Of a stretch of DNA of 64,000 nucleotides, positions 24,872 through 33,396 are shown piece after piece; within the stretch, counting starts at the first letter, position 1, and the number at the start of each line of letters is the position of its first letter. The stretch lies in contig NZ_JACCCC010000001.1 in NCBI RefSeq assembly GCF_013408795.1, forward strand, positions 3,100,001 to 3,164,000, given 5' to 3'. The position numbers and the translations under genes are program-made. The notes under the pieces are model-generated. The model searched no databases. It worked only from the letters and a program-made list of their open reading frames with translations, and was not told where the DNA came from. The stretch comes from Spinactinospora alkalitolerans (lineage in GTDB: Bacteria; Actinomycetota; Actinomycetes; Streptosporangiales; Streptosporangiaceae).

Positions 24872-24947
24872 GACATAGGCTGCGGGCGCGGTCGTACTGC
24901 CCGCCGACGCCCCGTCCGGCGGTCTGTTCCCCAGCGAGAGGCGGACC

Positions 24948-25808
24948 ATGTCCCACGACCTCGTCCCCGATGCCCAAGCGTGCACGATCGAGCACGCCGC
25001 CATGACCTTCGACGCCCTGGCCGCCGGCCCGGCCGACGGGCCGCTGGTGCTGTTCCTGCACGGCTTTCCCGAGTTCGCGACCTCCTGGAGGTCCCAGATC
25101 GCCGCAGCGGCCCGGGCCGGCTACCGGGCGGTCGCCGTGGACCAGCGGGGCTACTCCCCCGGGGCCCGCCCGGCGCGGACGGCCGACTACGCGGTGGCCG
25201 ACCTGGTCACCGACGTGTTCGCCTTCGCCGACGCGCTCGGCGCCGAGCGCTTCCACCTGGTGGGCCACGACTGGGGCGGCGTGCTGGCCTGGCCGGCCGC
25301 CGCGCGCCGCCCCGAACGGCTGATCACGCTGAGCGTGCTGTCGACGCCGCACCCCAAGGCGCTGACCGAGGCGGCGGCGACCTCGGCGGAGCAGCGCGAA
25401 CGCCTGGCCTACATCCAGCTCTTCCGCCAGGAGGGCAAGGCCGAGGACGTGCTGCTGAAGGACGGCGCGGCCGGGCTCGGCGCGGTCTACGAGGGGCGGG
25501 TGCCCGAGGACCTCGTCGCCGACAACGTGCGCCGGCTGCGCGAGCCCGGCGCGCTGACGGCGGCGCTGAACTGGTACCGGGCGCTGCGCGGCGCCGATTC
25601 GGAGGTGCCGGCGATCACCGTGCCGACCCTGTACGCCTGGGGCGAGGACGACCTGGCCTTCACCGCCCTGGCCGCCGAGAAGACGGCGTCGTGGGTGAGC
25701 GGCCCCTACGAGTACGCGCCCCTGCCCGGGGCGAGCCACTGGCTGCCCGAGGAGGACCCGGCCCGGGTGACCGGCCCCCTCCTGAAGCACCTGGGCGCGC
25801 ACGCCTGA
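24948..25808 (+). CDS. Alpha/beta hydrolase (epoxide-hydrolase-like)
   Basis: A 286-residue alpha/beta hydrolase. The oxyanion motif HGFPE is at residues 38-42. The nucleophile elbow GHDWGG has Asp108, as in epoxide hydrolases and haloalkane dehalogenases rather than Ser of esterases. The catalytic histidine is in [11 protein letters not shown] near the end. No signal peptide. Epoxide hydrolase is the likelier call because of the HGxP motif. ATG at 24948 follows GAGAGGCGG. It is divergent from the MpaB-type oxygenase, so oxidation followed by hydrolysis is conceivable. Confidence 0.9.
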   Translation: MSHDLVPDAQACTIEHAAMTFDALAAGPADGPLVLFLHGFPEFATSWRSQIAAAARAGYRAVAVDQRGYSPGARPARTADYAVADLVTDVFAFADALGAERFHLVGHDWGGVLAWPAAARRPERLITLSVLSTPHPKALTEAAATSAEQRERLAYIQLFRQEGKAEDVLLKDGAAGLGAVYEGRVPEDLVADNVRRLREPGALTAALNWYRALRGADSEVPAITVPTLYAWGEDDLAFTALAAEKTASWVSGPYEYAPLPGASHWLPEEDPARVTGPLLKHLGAHA

Positions 25809-25818
25809 GACGCGCGGG

Positions 25819-26835
25819 TCACAGTCCCCGGGCGATCTCGGTGACGATCTCGGCGGCGGGGCGCTCCGCGGCCGCGCGGTGGCCGGTGCCGGCCCACAGG
25901 TGCAGGCTGTCGGCGTCACCGGCGCGGGCCGCGGCGGCGCGCAGCGGGCCGGTCAGGTGGTGGACGTGCGGGTAGGCGGCCGGCGCGGCGGCACCGTGGT
26001 CGGCCATGAAGCGGTTGGCCAGGCCGCGGGCGCGGCGCCCGCTGAAGGCGCGGGTGACGGCGGTGGCGGTGAAGCGCCCGTCGGCCAGTGCGTTCTTGTG
26101 GGTGGCGTTGGCCCCGCTCTCCGGCGCGCGCAGGAAGGCCGTTCCCATCTGCGCCGCGATCGCCCCCGAGGCCAGGACGGCGCGCACTCCGACGGCCCCG
26201 GTGATGCCGCCGGCGGCGATCAGCGGGACGTCCACGGCGGCGCGCACCGCGGCCAGCACCTCCGCCAAGGGCGCGGTGCGCTCCTCGGCGTCGTCGAACG
26301 AGCCCTGGTGGCCGCCCGCCTCGGCGCCCTGCACGCACAGGGCGTCGGCGCCGGCTTCGACCGCCGCGCGCGCCTCTGCCGCGTCGGTCACGGTGACGAC
26401 GACGGCGCTGCCCGCGCGCCGCAGCGCGGCGACCGCAGAGGCCTGCGGGCAGCCGAAGGTGAAGCCCACGAGCGGCACCGGATCGGCCAGCAGCGCATCG
26501 ACCTTGGCGTCGAAGTCGTCGTCGCTCCACCGCGGGGTTCCCGGTTCGGCGCCGAGGCGGGCTGCCTCGGGGGCGATCCTGGCGCGGTAGGCCTCGACCG
26601 CCGCCGGATCGGCGTCGTCGGGGCCGGGGACGAACACGTTGACGCCGAACGGGGCGCCGGTGCGCGAGCGCACCCGGGCGATCTGGCCGGCCATCGCCTC
26701 GGCGCCGCGGTAGCCGGCCGCGAGGAAGCCCAGCCCGCCCGCTGCGGCCACGGCCGCGACGAGTTCGGGCGTGCTCGCGCCGCCCGCCATGGGCGCCGCC
26801 ACCACCGGGACGCCGACTCCACCGAGTACCTGCAC
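25819..26835 (-). CDS. Nitronate monooxygenase family flavoprotein
   Basis: A 338-residue FMN-dependent TIM-barrel enzyme of the 2-nitropropane dioxygenase/nitronate monooxygenase family. It starts with PVVAAPMAGGASTPELVAAV and GGLGFLAAGY. The phosphate-binding region has ADALCVQGAEAGGHQG near residues 163-178, with the histidine conserved in class I enzymes. LIAAGGIT follows, then AQMGTAFL. GTG start at 26835 with an AAGGGAGC site. It converges closely with the hydrolase gene (10 bp). It detoxifies alkyl nitronates such as propionate-3-nitronate, although some members have other substrates. Confidence 0.92.
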   Translation of the reverse strand: MQVLGGVGVPVVAAPMAGGASTPELVAAVAAAGGLGFLAAGYRGAEAMAGQIARVRSRTGAPFGVNVFVPGPDDADPAAVEAYRARIAPEAARLGAEPGTPRWSDDDFDAKVDALLADPVPLVGFTFGCPQASAVAALRRAGSAVVVTVTDAAEARAAVEAGADALCVQGAEAGGHQGSFDDAEERTAPLAEVLAAVRAAVDVPLIAAGGITGAVGVRAVLASGAIAAQMGTAFLRAPESGANATHKNALADGRFTATAVTRAFSGRRARGLANRFMADHGAAAPAAYPHVHHLTGPLRAAAARAGDADSLHLWAGTGHRAAAERPAAEIVTEIARGL

Positions 26836-26954
26836 CGTTCGCTCCCTTGGCCGTTGGCCGCGCCGCGGCGGCGGGTCGCCGCCCTCGCCCGGGGACAGGG
26901 TCGCACACCGGTGGCGGCCGGGAGCCGCCCGGGGGCCGGGAGCCGCGGCGCGGG

Positions 26955-27395
26955 CTACATCGCGTAGATGCGGGTGGGCCGGATGAGGACGGCGCTGCGG
27001 CGCTGCTCGGCCATCGCGCGGTCGTAGTCGTCCCAGTCGTCATGGGTGCCGCCGGCCGCGGTGAACACCTCGCGCAGCAGCAGCCGCAGCCCTTCGGCGT
27101 CGACGCCCTCGTGGGCGTCGCCGTAGCCGATGAGGTCGGCCTCGCCCTCGACGGCCGCCCAGTGGTAGTCGGGCTGGACGACGAACGTGGTCTTGGGGCG
27201 TTCGCGCAGGAACCGCAGCTTGACGGCGTCGCCGGAGGTGGTGAAGGCGACGACCTCCTCGCCGGTGACGGGGTGCCGGGTGATGCCCGCGGCGACGACG
27301 CTGGATTGGATCGAGCCGTCGGCGCGCACGGTGGATACGACGCCGCGGTGGCCGCCGCGGTCGATGAGCGTCCGGACGTCGTCGAGTGTGGCCAC
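26955..27395 (-). CDS. PPOX-class F420-dependent oxidoreductase-like protein
   Basis: A 146-residue split-barrel protein of the pyridoxamine-phosphate-oxidase-like superfamily, in the small F420-binding group common in actinomycetes. Typical features are GGHRGVVSTVRADGSIQSSVV near residues 14-34, a KLRFLRERPKTTFVV stretch and a C-terminal ILIRPTRIYAM-like end. The GTG at 27395, with GGGAGC before it, gives the usual family length; I reject the Arg-rich extension. It lies upstream of and codirectional with the nitronate monooxygenase gene, with 119 bp between. Confidence 0.88.
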   Translation of the reverse strand: MATLDDVRTLIDRGGHRGVVSTVRADGSIQSSVVAAGITRHPVTGEEVVAFTTSGDAVKLRFLRERPKTTFVVQPDYHWAAVEGEADLIGYGDAHEGVDAEGLRLLLREVFTAAGGTHDDWDDYDRAMAEQRRSAVLIRPTRIYAM

Positions 27396-27693
27396 GGTGG
27401 GCTCCCTGCCGGTCGGTTCACGTGGGCGGGAACTCTGCCTCCCGCACACGTGAACCCTACCGAGCGCGCGGCGGCGATGTGAGACGCGTCGCACGCCCGT
27501 TCGCGGAAGCCCGCACCGGGGCCGGTGACCGGTGCCTTCCCGGCGTGGCGGGCGCGCCCGGCACGCCTATGACGCGGTTCACTTCAGAGAACATGACGAA
27601 GAGAAGTTAACGGTGATTACGATCGGAGGCAGGACGCGGACCGCGGCCGTCCACGCGCGATCCGCCGGCGCGGCGCAGGAGGGACGAGCGGAA

Positions 27694-27909
27694 ATGATCG
27701 ACGCAGGCCTGATCACCGGCGTACTCGCCATCGCCTTCGCCGGCATCGGAGTCGTCCTCGCCGGCGGCGCGGTCGTCGTCATCAGGGAACGGCTCCGGAA
27801 CGACCGCGGCCCCCGCGGCTCCGCCGCCGCGGCCGCTCCCGCCGAGGACGCCCGCACCGCGACCGCTCAGACCTCCCGAGACGGGCAGCCCGTCCTCCAC
27901 CGGCCCTGA
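27694..27909 (+). CDS. Small single-span membrane protein of unknown function
   Basis: A 71-residue hypothetical protein. One long hydrophobic helix (about residues 4-30, Gly/Ala/Val-rich) is followed by RERLRND and an Ala/Pro/Thr-rich soluble tail. The ATG at 27694 has AGGAGGGACGAGCGG upstream. I recognise no family. Coding is supported by the ribosome site and by the amphipathic membrane pattern only. Its 3' side runs into repeat locus 3. Confidence 0.5.
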   Translation: MIDAGLITGVLAIAFAGIGVVLAGGAVVVIRERLRNDRGPRGSAAAAAPAEDARTATAQTSRDGQPVLHRP

Positions 27910-27917
27910 TTCGGGCT

Positions 27918-28158
27918 CCCCTTCCGAGGTCTGGAGAAGTCGGGGGCCGGCCCCTTGGTGGGCGACGAGTCCGGCGGCGATCTCGATCTCGGGTTTTGAC
28001 CTCGGCCACAGGGGGTCTTCAAGCCCAACCCCAGGAGGGACGGCGCGCGGGCGGGCGATTCTCCCGCGTGGCCGAAGGCCCTTGACAGGGATCGCCCGGT
28101 CACCGCGGATCCCTCCTTCGGCTGAGGCTTCACAGCCCCCAGTGGCCGAGGTCAAAAC
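27918..28158. repeat. Mosaic repeat B locus 3; element with terminal inverted repeats at 27993-28158
   Basis: GTTTTGACCTCGGCCAC at 27993-28009 is matched by GTGGCCGAGGTCAAAAC at 28142-28158. The similarity extends inward (A/T, then GGGGG), giving a roughly 23-bp inverted repeat around a 166-bp element. The inside contains CCGCGTGGCCGAAGGCCCTTGA and ATCGCCCGGTCACCGCGGAT, shared with 11500-11665. To the left, 27918-27945 is the reverse complement of the 20740-20765 block. This has the form of a small non-autonomous (MITE-like) element. Target duplications are not evident. Confidence 0.72.
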
Positions 28159-29096
28159 TCGGTGATGGCGCGAGCGAGCAGGTCCGGCTGCACGTTGCCG
28201 CCGGAGACGACGGCGACGGCGCGGCCGGGCGGGGTCCGGCCCGCCAAATGGGCCGCCGCGGCGACGGCCCCGCTGGGCTCGGCGACCACGCGGGCCCGGC
28301 GGGCCAGCACGCCCATCGCGGCGAGGATCTCCTCCTCGGTGACGGTGACCACGCCGTCCAGGCGGGCCCGCAGGTGCGCGAACGTCAGCTCCGACAACGA
28401 CACCCGCACGCCGTCGGCGACGGTGCGCTGCGCGCGCTCCGGCGGCCAGGACACGAGCCTGCCCGCGGCGAGGCTCTCGGCGGCGTCGGCGGCCAGCTCC
28501 GGCTGCACGCCGATCACCTTGGCGCCCGGCCGCAGCGCGGTGACGGCGGTGGCGACCCCCGAGGCCAGTCCTCCGCCGCCCACGGGCACCAGCACGACGT
28601 CGGCGTCGGGGAGGTCCTCAAGGATCTCCGGCCCGATCGTGCCCTGCCCGGCGATGACGTCGGCGTGGTCGAAGGGCGGCACCAGGGTGGCGCCGTGCTC
28701 GGCCGCGAGCGCCTCGGCCCTGGCGCGCCGCTGGGCCGGCGGCACCATGACGATCCGCGCGCCGAACCGGCGCATCGCCGCGACCTTCACCTCCGGCGCG
28801 CCCTCGGGCACCACGACCGTGCACCCGACTCCCATGGCACGGGCCGCGTAGGCCAGCGCCTGGCCGTGGTTGCCCGAGGAGTGGGTGACGACCCCGGCCG
28901 CGCGGGTCCGCTCGTCCAGGCGGGCCAGGGCGTTGGTGGCGCCGCGGATCTTGAACGCGCCGACCGGTTGCAGGCTCTCCGGTTTCAACCACAGCCCGCC
29001 CGGCGCCCACGGGCACTCCAGCAGCGGCGTACGCAGCACCCGGCCCCGCAGCCGCCCGGCGGCGGCGGTGACGTCGTCGATCCCGATCAGCTCCAT
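28152..29096 (-). CDS. PLP-dependent threonine/serine ammonia-lyase
   Basis: A 314-residue fold-type II dehydratase converting threonine (or serine) to the 2-keto acid. PLP-lysine Lys49 is in PVGAFKIRGATNA. SSGNHGQALAYAA lies near 76-88, and the glycine loop VPVGGGGLASG near 180-190. It lacks an ACT domain, so it is the catabolic (TdcB-like) kind. ATG at 29096. The last codons and the TGA (28154-28152) lie inside the terminal inverted repeat of the 27993-28158 element, so the C-terminus may have been set by its insertion. It is distinct from the dehydratase at 14275. Confidence 0.92.
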   Translation of the reverse strand: MELIGIDDVTAAAGRLRGRVLRTPLLECPWAPGGLWLKPESLQPVGAFKIRGATNALARLDERTRAAGVVTHSSGNHGQALAYAARAMGVGCTVVVPEGAPEVKVAAMRRFGARIVMVPPAQRRARAEALAAEHGATLVPPFDHADVIAGQGTIGPEILEDLPDADVVLVPVGGGGLASGVATAVTALRPGAKVIGVQPELAADAAESLAAGRLVSWPPERAQRTVADGVRVSLSELTFAHLRARLDGVVTVTEEEILAAMGVLARRARVVAEPSGAVAAAAHLAGRTPPGRAVAVVSGGNVQPDLLARAITEF

Positions 29097-29157
29097 GCCC
29101 GCCAGTATGCCCGCCCCGACCGCGGCGCCACCGCTTCCGGGCGCGGCCGCTCGGGCG

Positions 29158-29193
29158 GCCCTCCCGGAGCGGGGACACCCGGGCCGGGAGGGC
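29158..29193 (-). terminator. Hairpin between MDMPI and dehydratase genes
   Basis: A perfect 10-bp stem (GCCCTCCCGG 29158-29167 with 29184-29193) has a 16-nt loop. It lies just beyond the stop of the gene at 29222-29893 in its direction of transcription. No T-run. Confidence 0.55.
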
Positions 29194-29221
29194 GCGGGGC
29201 CCGAAGCGCCCCGGGCCGGGC

Positions 29222-29893
29222 TCACTCCACCAGGTCGGCGGTCGGCATCGGGAAACTGTTCATCCGGTCCGCGACCGCCCCGGCCGGGCCGCTCCAGTCC
29301 ATCGCGAGGACCTGGGCCCGGCTGCGGCGCCCGATCAGCATCCGGGCCAGCTCGAAGGCCGTCGCGCGCAGCACGAGGGCCCGCTCCCCCTCGCCCAGGC
29401 TCCATCGGGCGCCGGCATCGGTGGCGACCAGGACGACCGCGGGCGCATCGGGCTCCCAACCGCGCGCCCGCCCGCGGGCGAGGACGTCGGCGACCTCGGC
29501 GGCGTCCTCGCGGCCGCCCGGCAGCCCCAGCGCGCCCCGGATGTCGTGCTCGTGGTGCCAGACGTCCAGCGCCGCCCGGACCAGCGGGAAGCCGGGGGCG
29601 GCCCGCAGCATCCCGGCGACGGCCGGGCCGTCGGCGCCCCACCGCTCGCACACGGCGGCCAGGTCGAGGTGGCGGCGCTGCTCGATGTGGCCGGCGGTCC
29701 ACTCAGCACCGATGTCGGGGTCGGCCGTGCCGGCCACGGTGTCGGCGCACACCCCGGCCAGGTGGGCGTAGGTGTCGCGCACCGTCCAGCCGGGCAGCGC
29801 CGGCACGGGGGTCCGCTCCTGGGACGAGCTCATCCGGGCGGCCAGGTCCAGGAGGCGGGCCTGCGATCGGGCGTAAACGCGTGCGGTGTCCAT
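29222..29893 (-). CDS. Mycothiol-dependent maleylpyruvate-isomerase-family protein
   Basis: A 223-residue protein of the actinobacterial MDMPI N-terminal/DinB-like superfamily. It has LPGWTVRDTYAHLAG near residues 33-47 and a metal-binding DVWHHEHDIRGALG near 110-123; a histidine in the first motif and the HxxxH here would form the zinc site. Many members are mycothiol-dependent transferases or isomerases. Which reaction this one performs cannot be read from the sequence. ATG at 29893. It lies between the dehydratase and GH15 genes on the same strand, without tight coupling. Confidence 0.87.
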   Translation of the reverse strand: MDTARVYARSQARLLDLAARMSSSQERTPVPALPGWTVRDTYAHLAGVCADTVAGTADPDIGAEWTAGHIEQRRHLDLAAVCERWGADGPAVAGMLRAAPGFPLVRAALDVWHHEHDIRGALGLPGGREDAAEVADVLARGRARGWEPDAPAVVLVATDAGARWSLGEGERALVLRATAFELARMLIGRRSRAQVLAMDWSGPAGAVADRMNSFPMPTADLVE

Positions 29894-29963
29894 GGCGGAA
29901 ACCTAGTCCGGGCCTCCCCGTCGGCCCGCAGCAGGGTCCGGCGGACGGGACCGCGCCCCGCCC

Positions 29964-31895
29964 CTACCCGCCGCCCCCGGCGCCAGCGTGGCGGCCCGCC
30001 CAGCCGTGCAGGGCGTCGCGGCGGCCCGTCTCCTCCAGGTTCATCGCCGCCTCGATGAGGGCCAGGTGGGTGAAGGCCTGCGGGTAGTTGCCCAGCATGG
30101 TGCCGTCGGCGGTCATCTCCTCGGCGAACAGCCCGAGGCGCCCGGCGCTGCGGCACAGGGCCTCGAAGCGCTCCCTCGCCTGCTCCACCCGCCCGGCCAG
30201 CACCAGCGCCGAGACCATCGCGAACGAGCACAGCAGGAAGGCGCCCTCCGGGCTGTCCAGGCCGTCGTCGGTGGCGACGGGGTCGTAGCGGCGGACGAGG
30301 AAGCCGGCCTCGCCCAGCTCGGCGTCGATCCGGTCCAGGGTGGACAGCACCCGCGGGTCGTCCCCGTCCAGGAAGCCCAGCAGCGGCACCTGCAGCAGCG
30401 CGGCGTCGAGGTTGGTGGAGCCGTAGGACTGGGTGAACGCCCCCACCTCCTCGTTGTAGCCGCGCTCCAGGATGTCGCGGCGCAGCGCGTCGCGCTCCCT
30501 GCGCCACGTGTCCACCGGGACCTCGCCGGTGTCGCCGCGGAACTCGGCGAGCGCGATGCCGCGGTCCAGGCAGAACCAGGCGAGCAGCTTGGAGTGCGTC
30601 CAGTGCCGCGGCCGGCCCCGGACCTCCCAGATGCCGTGGTCGGGGTCGCGCCAGCGCTTGCACACCGTATCGGCGACCCGCCACATCAGGGCGATGTCGT
30701 CGTCGCCGAGTTCCCCGGTGACCTGGTGGTAGGCGCACGCCGCGCCGAGGATGTGGCCGTAGACGTCGAGCTGCTCCTGGGCGTTGGCCCCGTTGCCGGA
30801 GCGCACCGGGCGTGAGCCGGCGTAACCCGGCAGGTGCTCCAGCGTCTCCTCCCGCACCTCCACGCCGCCGTCCAGGGCCATCATGGGCGGCACGGGCCCC
30901 TCGGCCTGCGCGCAGTGCCGGTTCAGGAAGGCCAGGTAGCGGCCGACCTCCTCCTTGTGGCCCAGCCGCAGCAGGGCGAGCACGACCAGCACCGCGTCGC
31001 GGTGCCAGACGTGGCGGTAGTCCCAGTTGCGCTCGCCGCCGGGCCACTCCGGCAGTGAGGTGGTGGGCGCGGCGATCAGGGCGCCGGTCTCCTCGAACAG
31101 GAGCCCGCGCAGCACCACGGCGCTGCGTTCGACCTGCTCGGCCCCGACCCCCTGGTAGTCGGAGCGGTCCGTCCAGTCCTGCCACGTCCGCAGGGTCTCC
31201 CGGAGCAGCCGCTCGGCGTCCTCCACGGCCATGCGTTCGCCGGTCCCCCCGCGATAGCCCATGACCAGTGCCAGGGTGTCGCCGGCGCGCAGGTCGGCGT
31301 CGACGCCGACGTCGCCCTCGCCGTCCACCGACAGCAGGCCGGGGTCGCCCGACAGCCACAGGCCGCCGTGCTCGGTGTGCAGTACGCCTTCGCCGCCCCG
31401 CCACCGCGGAGCGCGCCGACCGTGGTCCGGCCGCGCCCGCAGCCGCGAGAGGACACGGGCCCGGCCCTCCTCGCAGCGCACCAGCCGCACCAGGAATCCC
31501 CGCGAGGCCAGTTCCCCGTCGGGTCCGGCCCCGCGGGGACGGACCGCCAGGAAGTCGTGGGCCAGCACGGTCGCCGACGGGGTCCGCCAGCGGCTGCGCA
31601 GCACGAGGCCGGCGCCGGCGTAGTCGCGCTCCGGGGCGCCGGCGTCGGCCACGCTCAACTCCCACGCTCCTCCTCCGCCGCGGTCCAGCAGCCGGCCGAA
31701 GACACTCGGGGAGTCGAACTGCGGCGCGCACATCCAGTCGACCGCCCCGTCGGGACCGACCAGCGCGCAGGTGTGGCAGTCGGAGAGGAACACGTACTCA
31801 CCGATCGGCGGGCACCCGTTCCCGTTCATCGGGACCGCCCCGGCCCCTCGACCAAGCGCGATCGCGGTACCCGCATCCCCGTACCCCCTGCTCAT
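29964..31895 (-). CDS. Glycoside hydrolase family 15 protein
   Basis: A 643-residue cytoplasmic GH15 enzyme (glucoamylase/trehalase type). The N-terminal beta domain opens PPIGEYVFLSDCHTCALVGPDGAVDWMC. The alpha/alpha barrel has WDYRHVWHRDAVL near residues 301-313, the catalytic-acid region HGIWEVRGRPRHWTHSKLLAW, and YGSTNLDAALL later on. It is not secreted, so an intracellular trehalose- or oligosaccharide-cleaving role is likely, as for mycobacterial GH15 trehalase. The start may be the ATG at 31829 (MNGNGCPPIGEY), which removes 22 weakly conserved residues. Confidence 0.92.
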   Translation of the reverse strand: MSRGYGDAGTAIALGRGAGAVPMNGNGCPPIGEYVFLSDCHTCALVGPDGAVDWMCAPQFDSPSVFGRLLDRGGGGAWELSVADAGAPERDYAGAGLVLRSRWRTPSATVLAHDFLAVRPRGAGPDGELASRGFLVRLVRCEEGRARVLSRLRARPDHGRRAPRWRGGEGVLHTEHGGLWLSGDPGLLSVDGEGDVGVDADLRAGDTLALVMGYRGGTGERMAVEDAERLLRETLRTWQDWTDRSDYQGVGAEQVERSAVVLRGLLFEETGALIAAPTTSLPEWPGGERNWDYRHVWHRDAVLVVLALLRLGHKEEVGRYLAFLNRHCAQAEGPVPPMMALDGGVEVREETLEHLPGYAGSRPVRSGNGANAQEQLDVYGHILGAACAYHQVTGELGDDDIALMWRVADTVCKRWRDPDHGIWEVRGRPRHWTHSKLLAWFCLDRGIALAEFRGDTGEVPVDTWRRERDALRRDILERGYNEEVGAFTQSYGSTNLDAALLQVPLLGFLDGDDPRVLSTLDRIDAELGEAGFLVRRYDPVATDDGLDSPEGAFLLCSFAMVSALVLAGRVEQARERFEALCRSAGRLGLFAEEMTADGTMLGNYPQAFTHLALIEAAMNLEETGRRDALHGWAGRHAGAGGGG

Positions 31896-32330
31896 GACGG
31901 TTGGCCACGTGCGATGGCGACGCCGTGCCGCCTACCCGCACCCGTCCCCCTTCATGCGCTCCTCACGGCCCTCCCGATACGGCGCCTCCTCGGGCTGCCG
32001 GCGGCGGGGAGCCCGGCATCGAAGCCCCCGAGGCGCCGCCGTCCCACCTGGGCCAACACGGGTCCGGCAGGGCCTGGAAACAATCCCGGCCTTCTCGTCA
32101 ACGTCCCTCGACGGCCCCGCCCACTTCTTACCTTCACCGCATTGCCGCTGGCCGGCGTGGTCCACGGCGACGTCGGTGGCCCCGCGCCTGCAGGAACGGA
32201 TCCACCGGGGGCAGCAGGCGCACGCCGCGCGTCGGCGCCGTCCCGCGTCCGGCGCCCCCGTCCGCGCCCGCATCGATCCTCCTGCCCCTACCTGACACCT
32301 GCTGTCAGGCGATGCGGTAAGACTGGCCCC
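31896..32330. promoter_or_regulatory. Gene-free region with WYL-regulator operator at 32291-32309
   Basis: No convincing gene in 31896-32330. Just before the WYL regulator is a perfect dyad CCTGACA-CCTGC-TGTCAGG (32291-32309), 21 bp upstream of the ATG. Dyads of this form recur upstream of actinobacterial YafY-type regulators and are taken as their autoregulatory sites. The ATG has no good ribosome site, so a leaderless transcript is possible. Confidence 0.6.
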
Positions 32331-33362
32331 ATGCGCGCCAGCCGACTGCTGTCCCTGCTCCTGCTGCTGCAGAACCGCGGCCGAATGACCGCCGCCCAGC
32401 TCGCCGCGGAGCTCGAGGTCTCCGAACGCACCGTCTACCGCGACGTCGACTCCCTCAGCGCGGCCGGCATCCCCGTCTACGCCGACCGCGGAACGGGCGG
32501 CGGCTACCAGCTCCTCGCCGGCTACCGCACGCGCCTGACCGGGCTCACCGGCGCCGAAGCCGACTCCCTGTTCTTCGCCGGCCTGCCCACGGCGGCCGCC
32601 GAACTCGGCCTCGGCGCGGAGATGGCCGCCGCCAACCTCAAACTCCTGGCCGCCCTGCCCGAGGAGCTGCGCGAGCGCGCCGAACGCGTCCGCGGCCGCT
32701 TCCACCTCGACGCGCCCGGCTGGTTCCGCGCCCCCGAACCGACACCGCACCTGGCCGCGATCGCCACCGCCGTGTGGGAGGAGCACACCGTCGACGTGCA
32801 CTACGAGCGCTGGGACTCCATCCGCGTGCAGCGCACCCTCGACCCGCTGGGCCTCGTCCTCAAAGGCGGCTCCTGGTACTTCCTCGCCCGACCGCACTCC
32901 CACCGGCCCGACCGGCCCGACCCCGCGCCGCGCACCTTCCGGGTGACGCGCGTCCGTGAGCTCACCGACACCGGCCGGACCTTCCACCGGCCCGAAGGAT
33001 TCGACCTCGCGGCCAGTTGGGACGAGTGGTCGCGGGAGTTCGAACTCAGCAGGCACCGCATGCTCGCGCGGGTCCGCCTCACCCGGTACGGGCGCGACAT
33101 GGTGCGGACGCTGTCCTCCCCCATCACCGCCGCCGCCCTGCCCGATGACGACGCCCCCACCGCCGGCGACGGCCGGATCGAGGCCGTGCTGCCCATCGAA
33201 TCCGTCGAGCACGCCCTCGTGGAGTTCTGCGGCTACGGCCCCGAGATCGAGGTTCTCGAACCACCCGAACTGCGCGAACGCATGGCCGAGACCGTCCGCG
33301 CCACCCTCCGGCTCTACGATCGAGCCGCCGCGGCCGGCCAAAAACCCGAAAAACCGGCTTGA
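32331..33362 (+). CDS. YafY/WYL-domain transcriptional regulator
   Basis: A 343-residue regulator with an N-terminal HTH_11 winged helix (1-60; LQNRGRMTAAQLAAELEVSERTVYRDVDSLS spans the recognition helix). A central WYL domain (about 140-210) has HYERWD and the ligand-loop VLKGGSWYFLARP. A C-terminal WCX domain ends near 325. WYL regulators bind small or nucleic-acid ligands and often act on neighbouring genes. Here the nearest codirectional gene is a TipA-type MerR regulator 34 bp downstream. Autoregulation via 32291-32309 is inferred. Confidence 0.93.
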   Translation: MRASRLLSLLLLLQNRGRMTAAQLAAELEVSERTVYRDVDSLSAAGIPVYADRGTGGGYQLLAGYRTRLTGLTGAEADSLFFAGLPTAAAELGLGAEMAAANLKLLAALPEELRERAERVRGRFHLDAPGWFRAPEPTPHLAAIATAVWEEHTVDVHYERWDSIRVQRTLDPLGLVLKGGSWYFLARPHSHRPDRPDPAPRTFRVTRVRELTDTGRTFHRPEGFDLAASWDEWSREFELSRHRMLARVRLTRYGRDMVRTLSSPITAAALPDDDAPTAGDGRIEAVLPIESVEHALVEFCGYGPEIEVLEPPELRERMAETVRATLRLYDRAAAAGQKPEKPA

Positions 33363-33389
33363 CCCTCCAGTAAGGGGAGACACCAGGCT
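33359..33389 (+). promoter_or_regulatory. MerR-type promoter with 19-bp spacer
   Basis: A -35 TTGACC (33359-33364, whose first bases form part of the upstream stop codon TGA at 33360-33362) and a -10 CAGGCT (33384-33389) are separated by 19 bp, the over-long spacing MerR regulators correct. CCTCCAGTAAGGGGAG, a partial dyad, fills the spacer. The ATG is 7 nt after the -10 box, so the message is probably leaderless. Confidence 0.7.
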
Positions 33390-33396
33390 TGGGGCC

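Noticed and set aside
28082-28158. Possible CRISPR-like or tandem array because of recurring ATCGCCC...GCGGAT blocks
   Set aside because: Only two units in tandem at one locus and one at another, with no constant repeat-spacer spacing; they are dispersed repeats.
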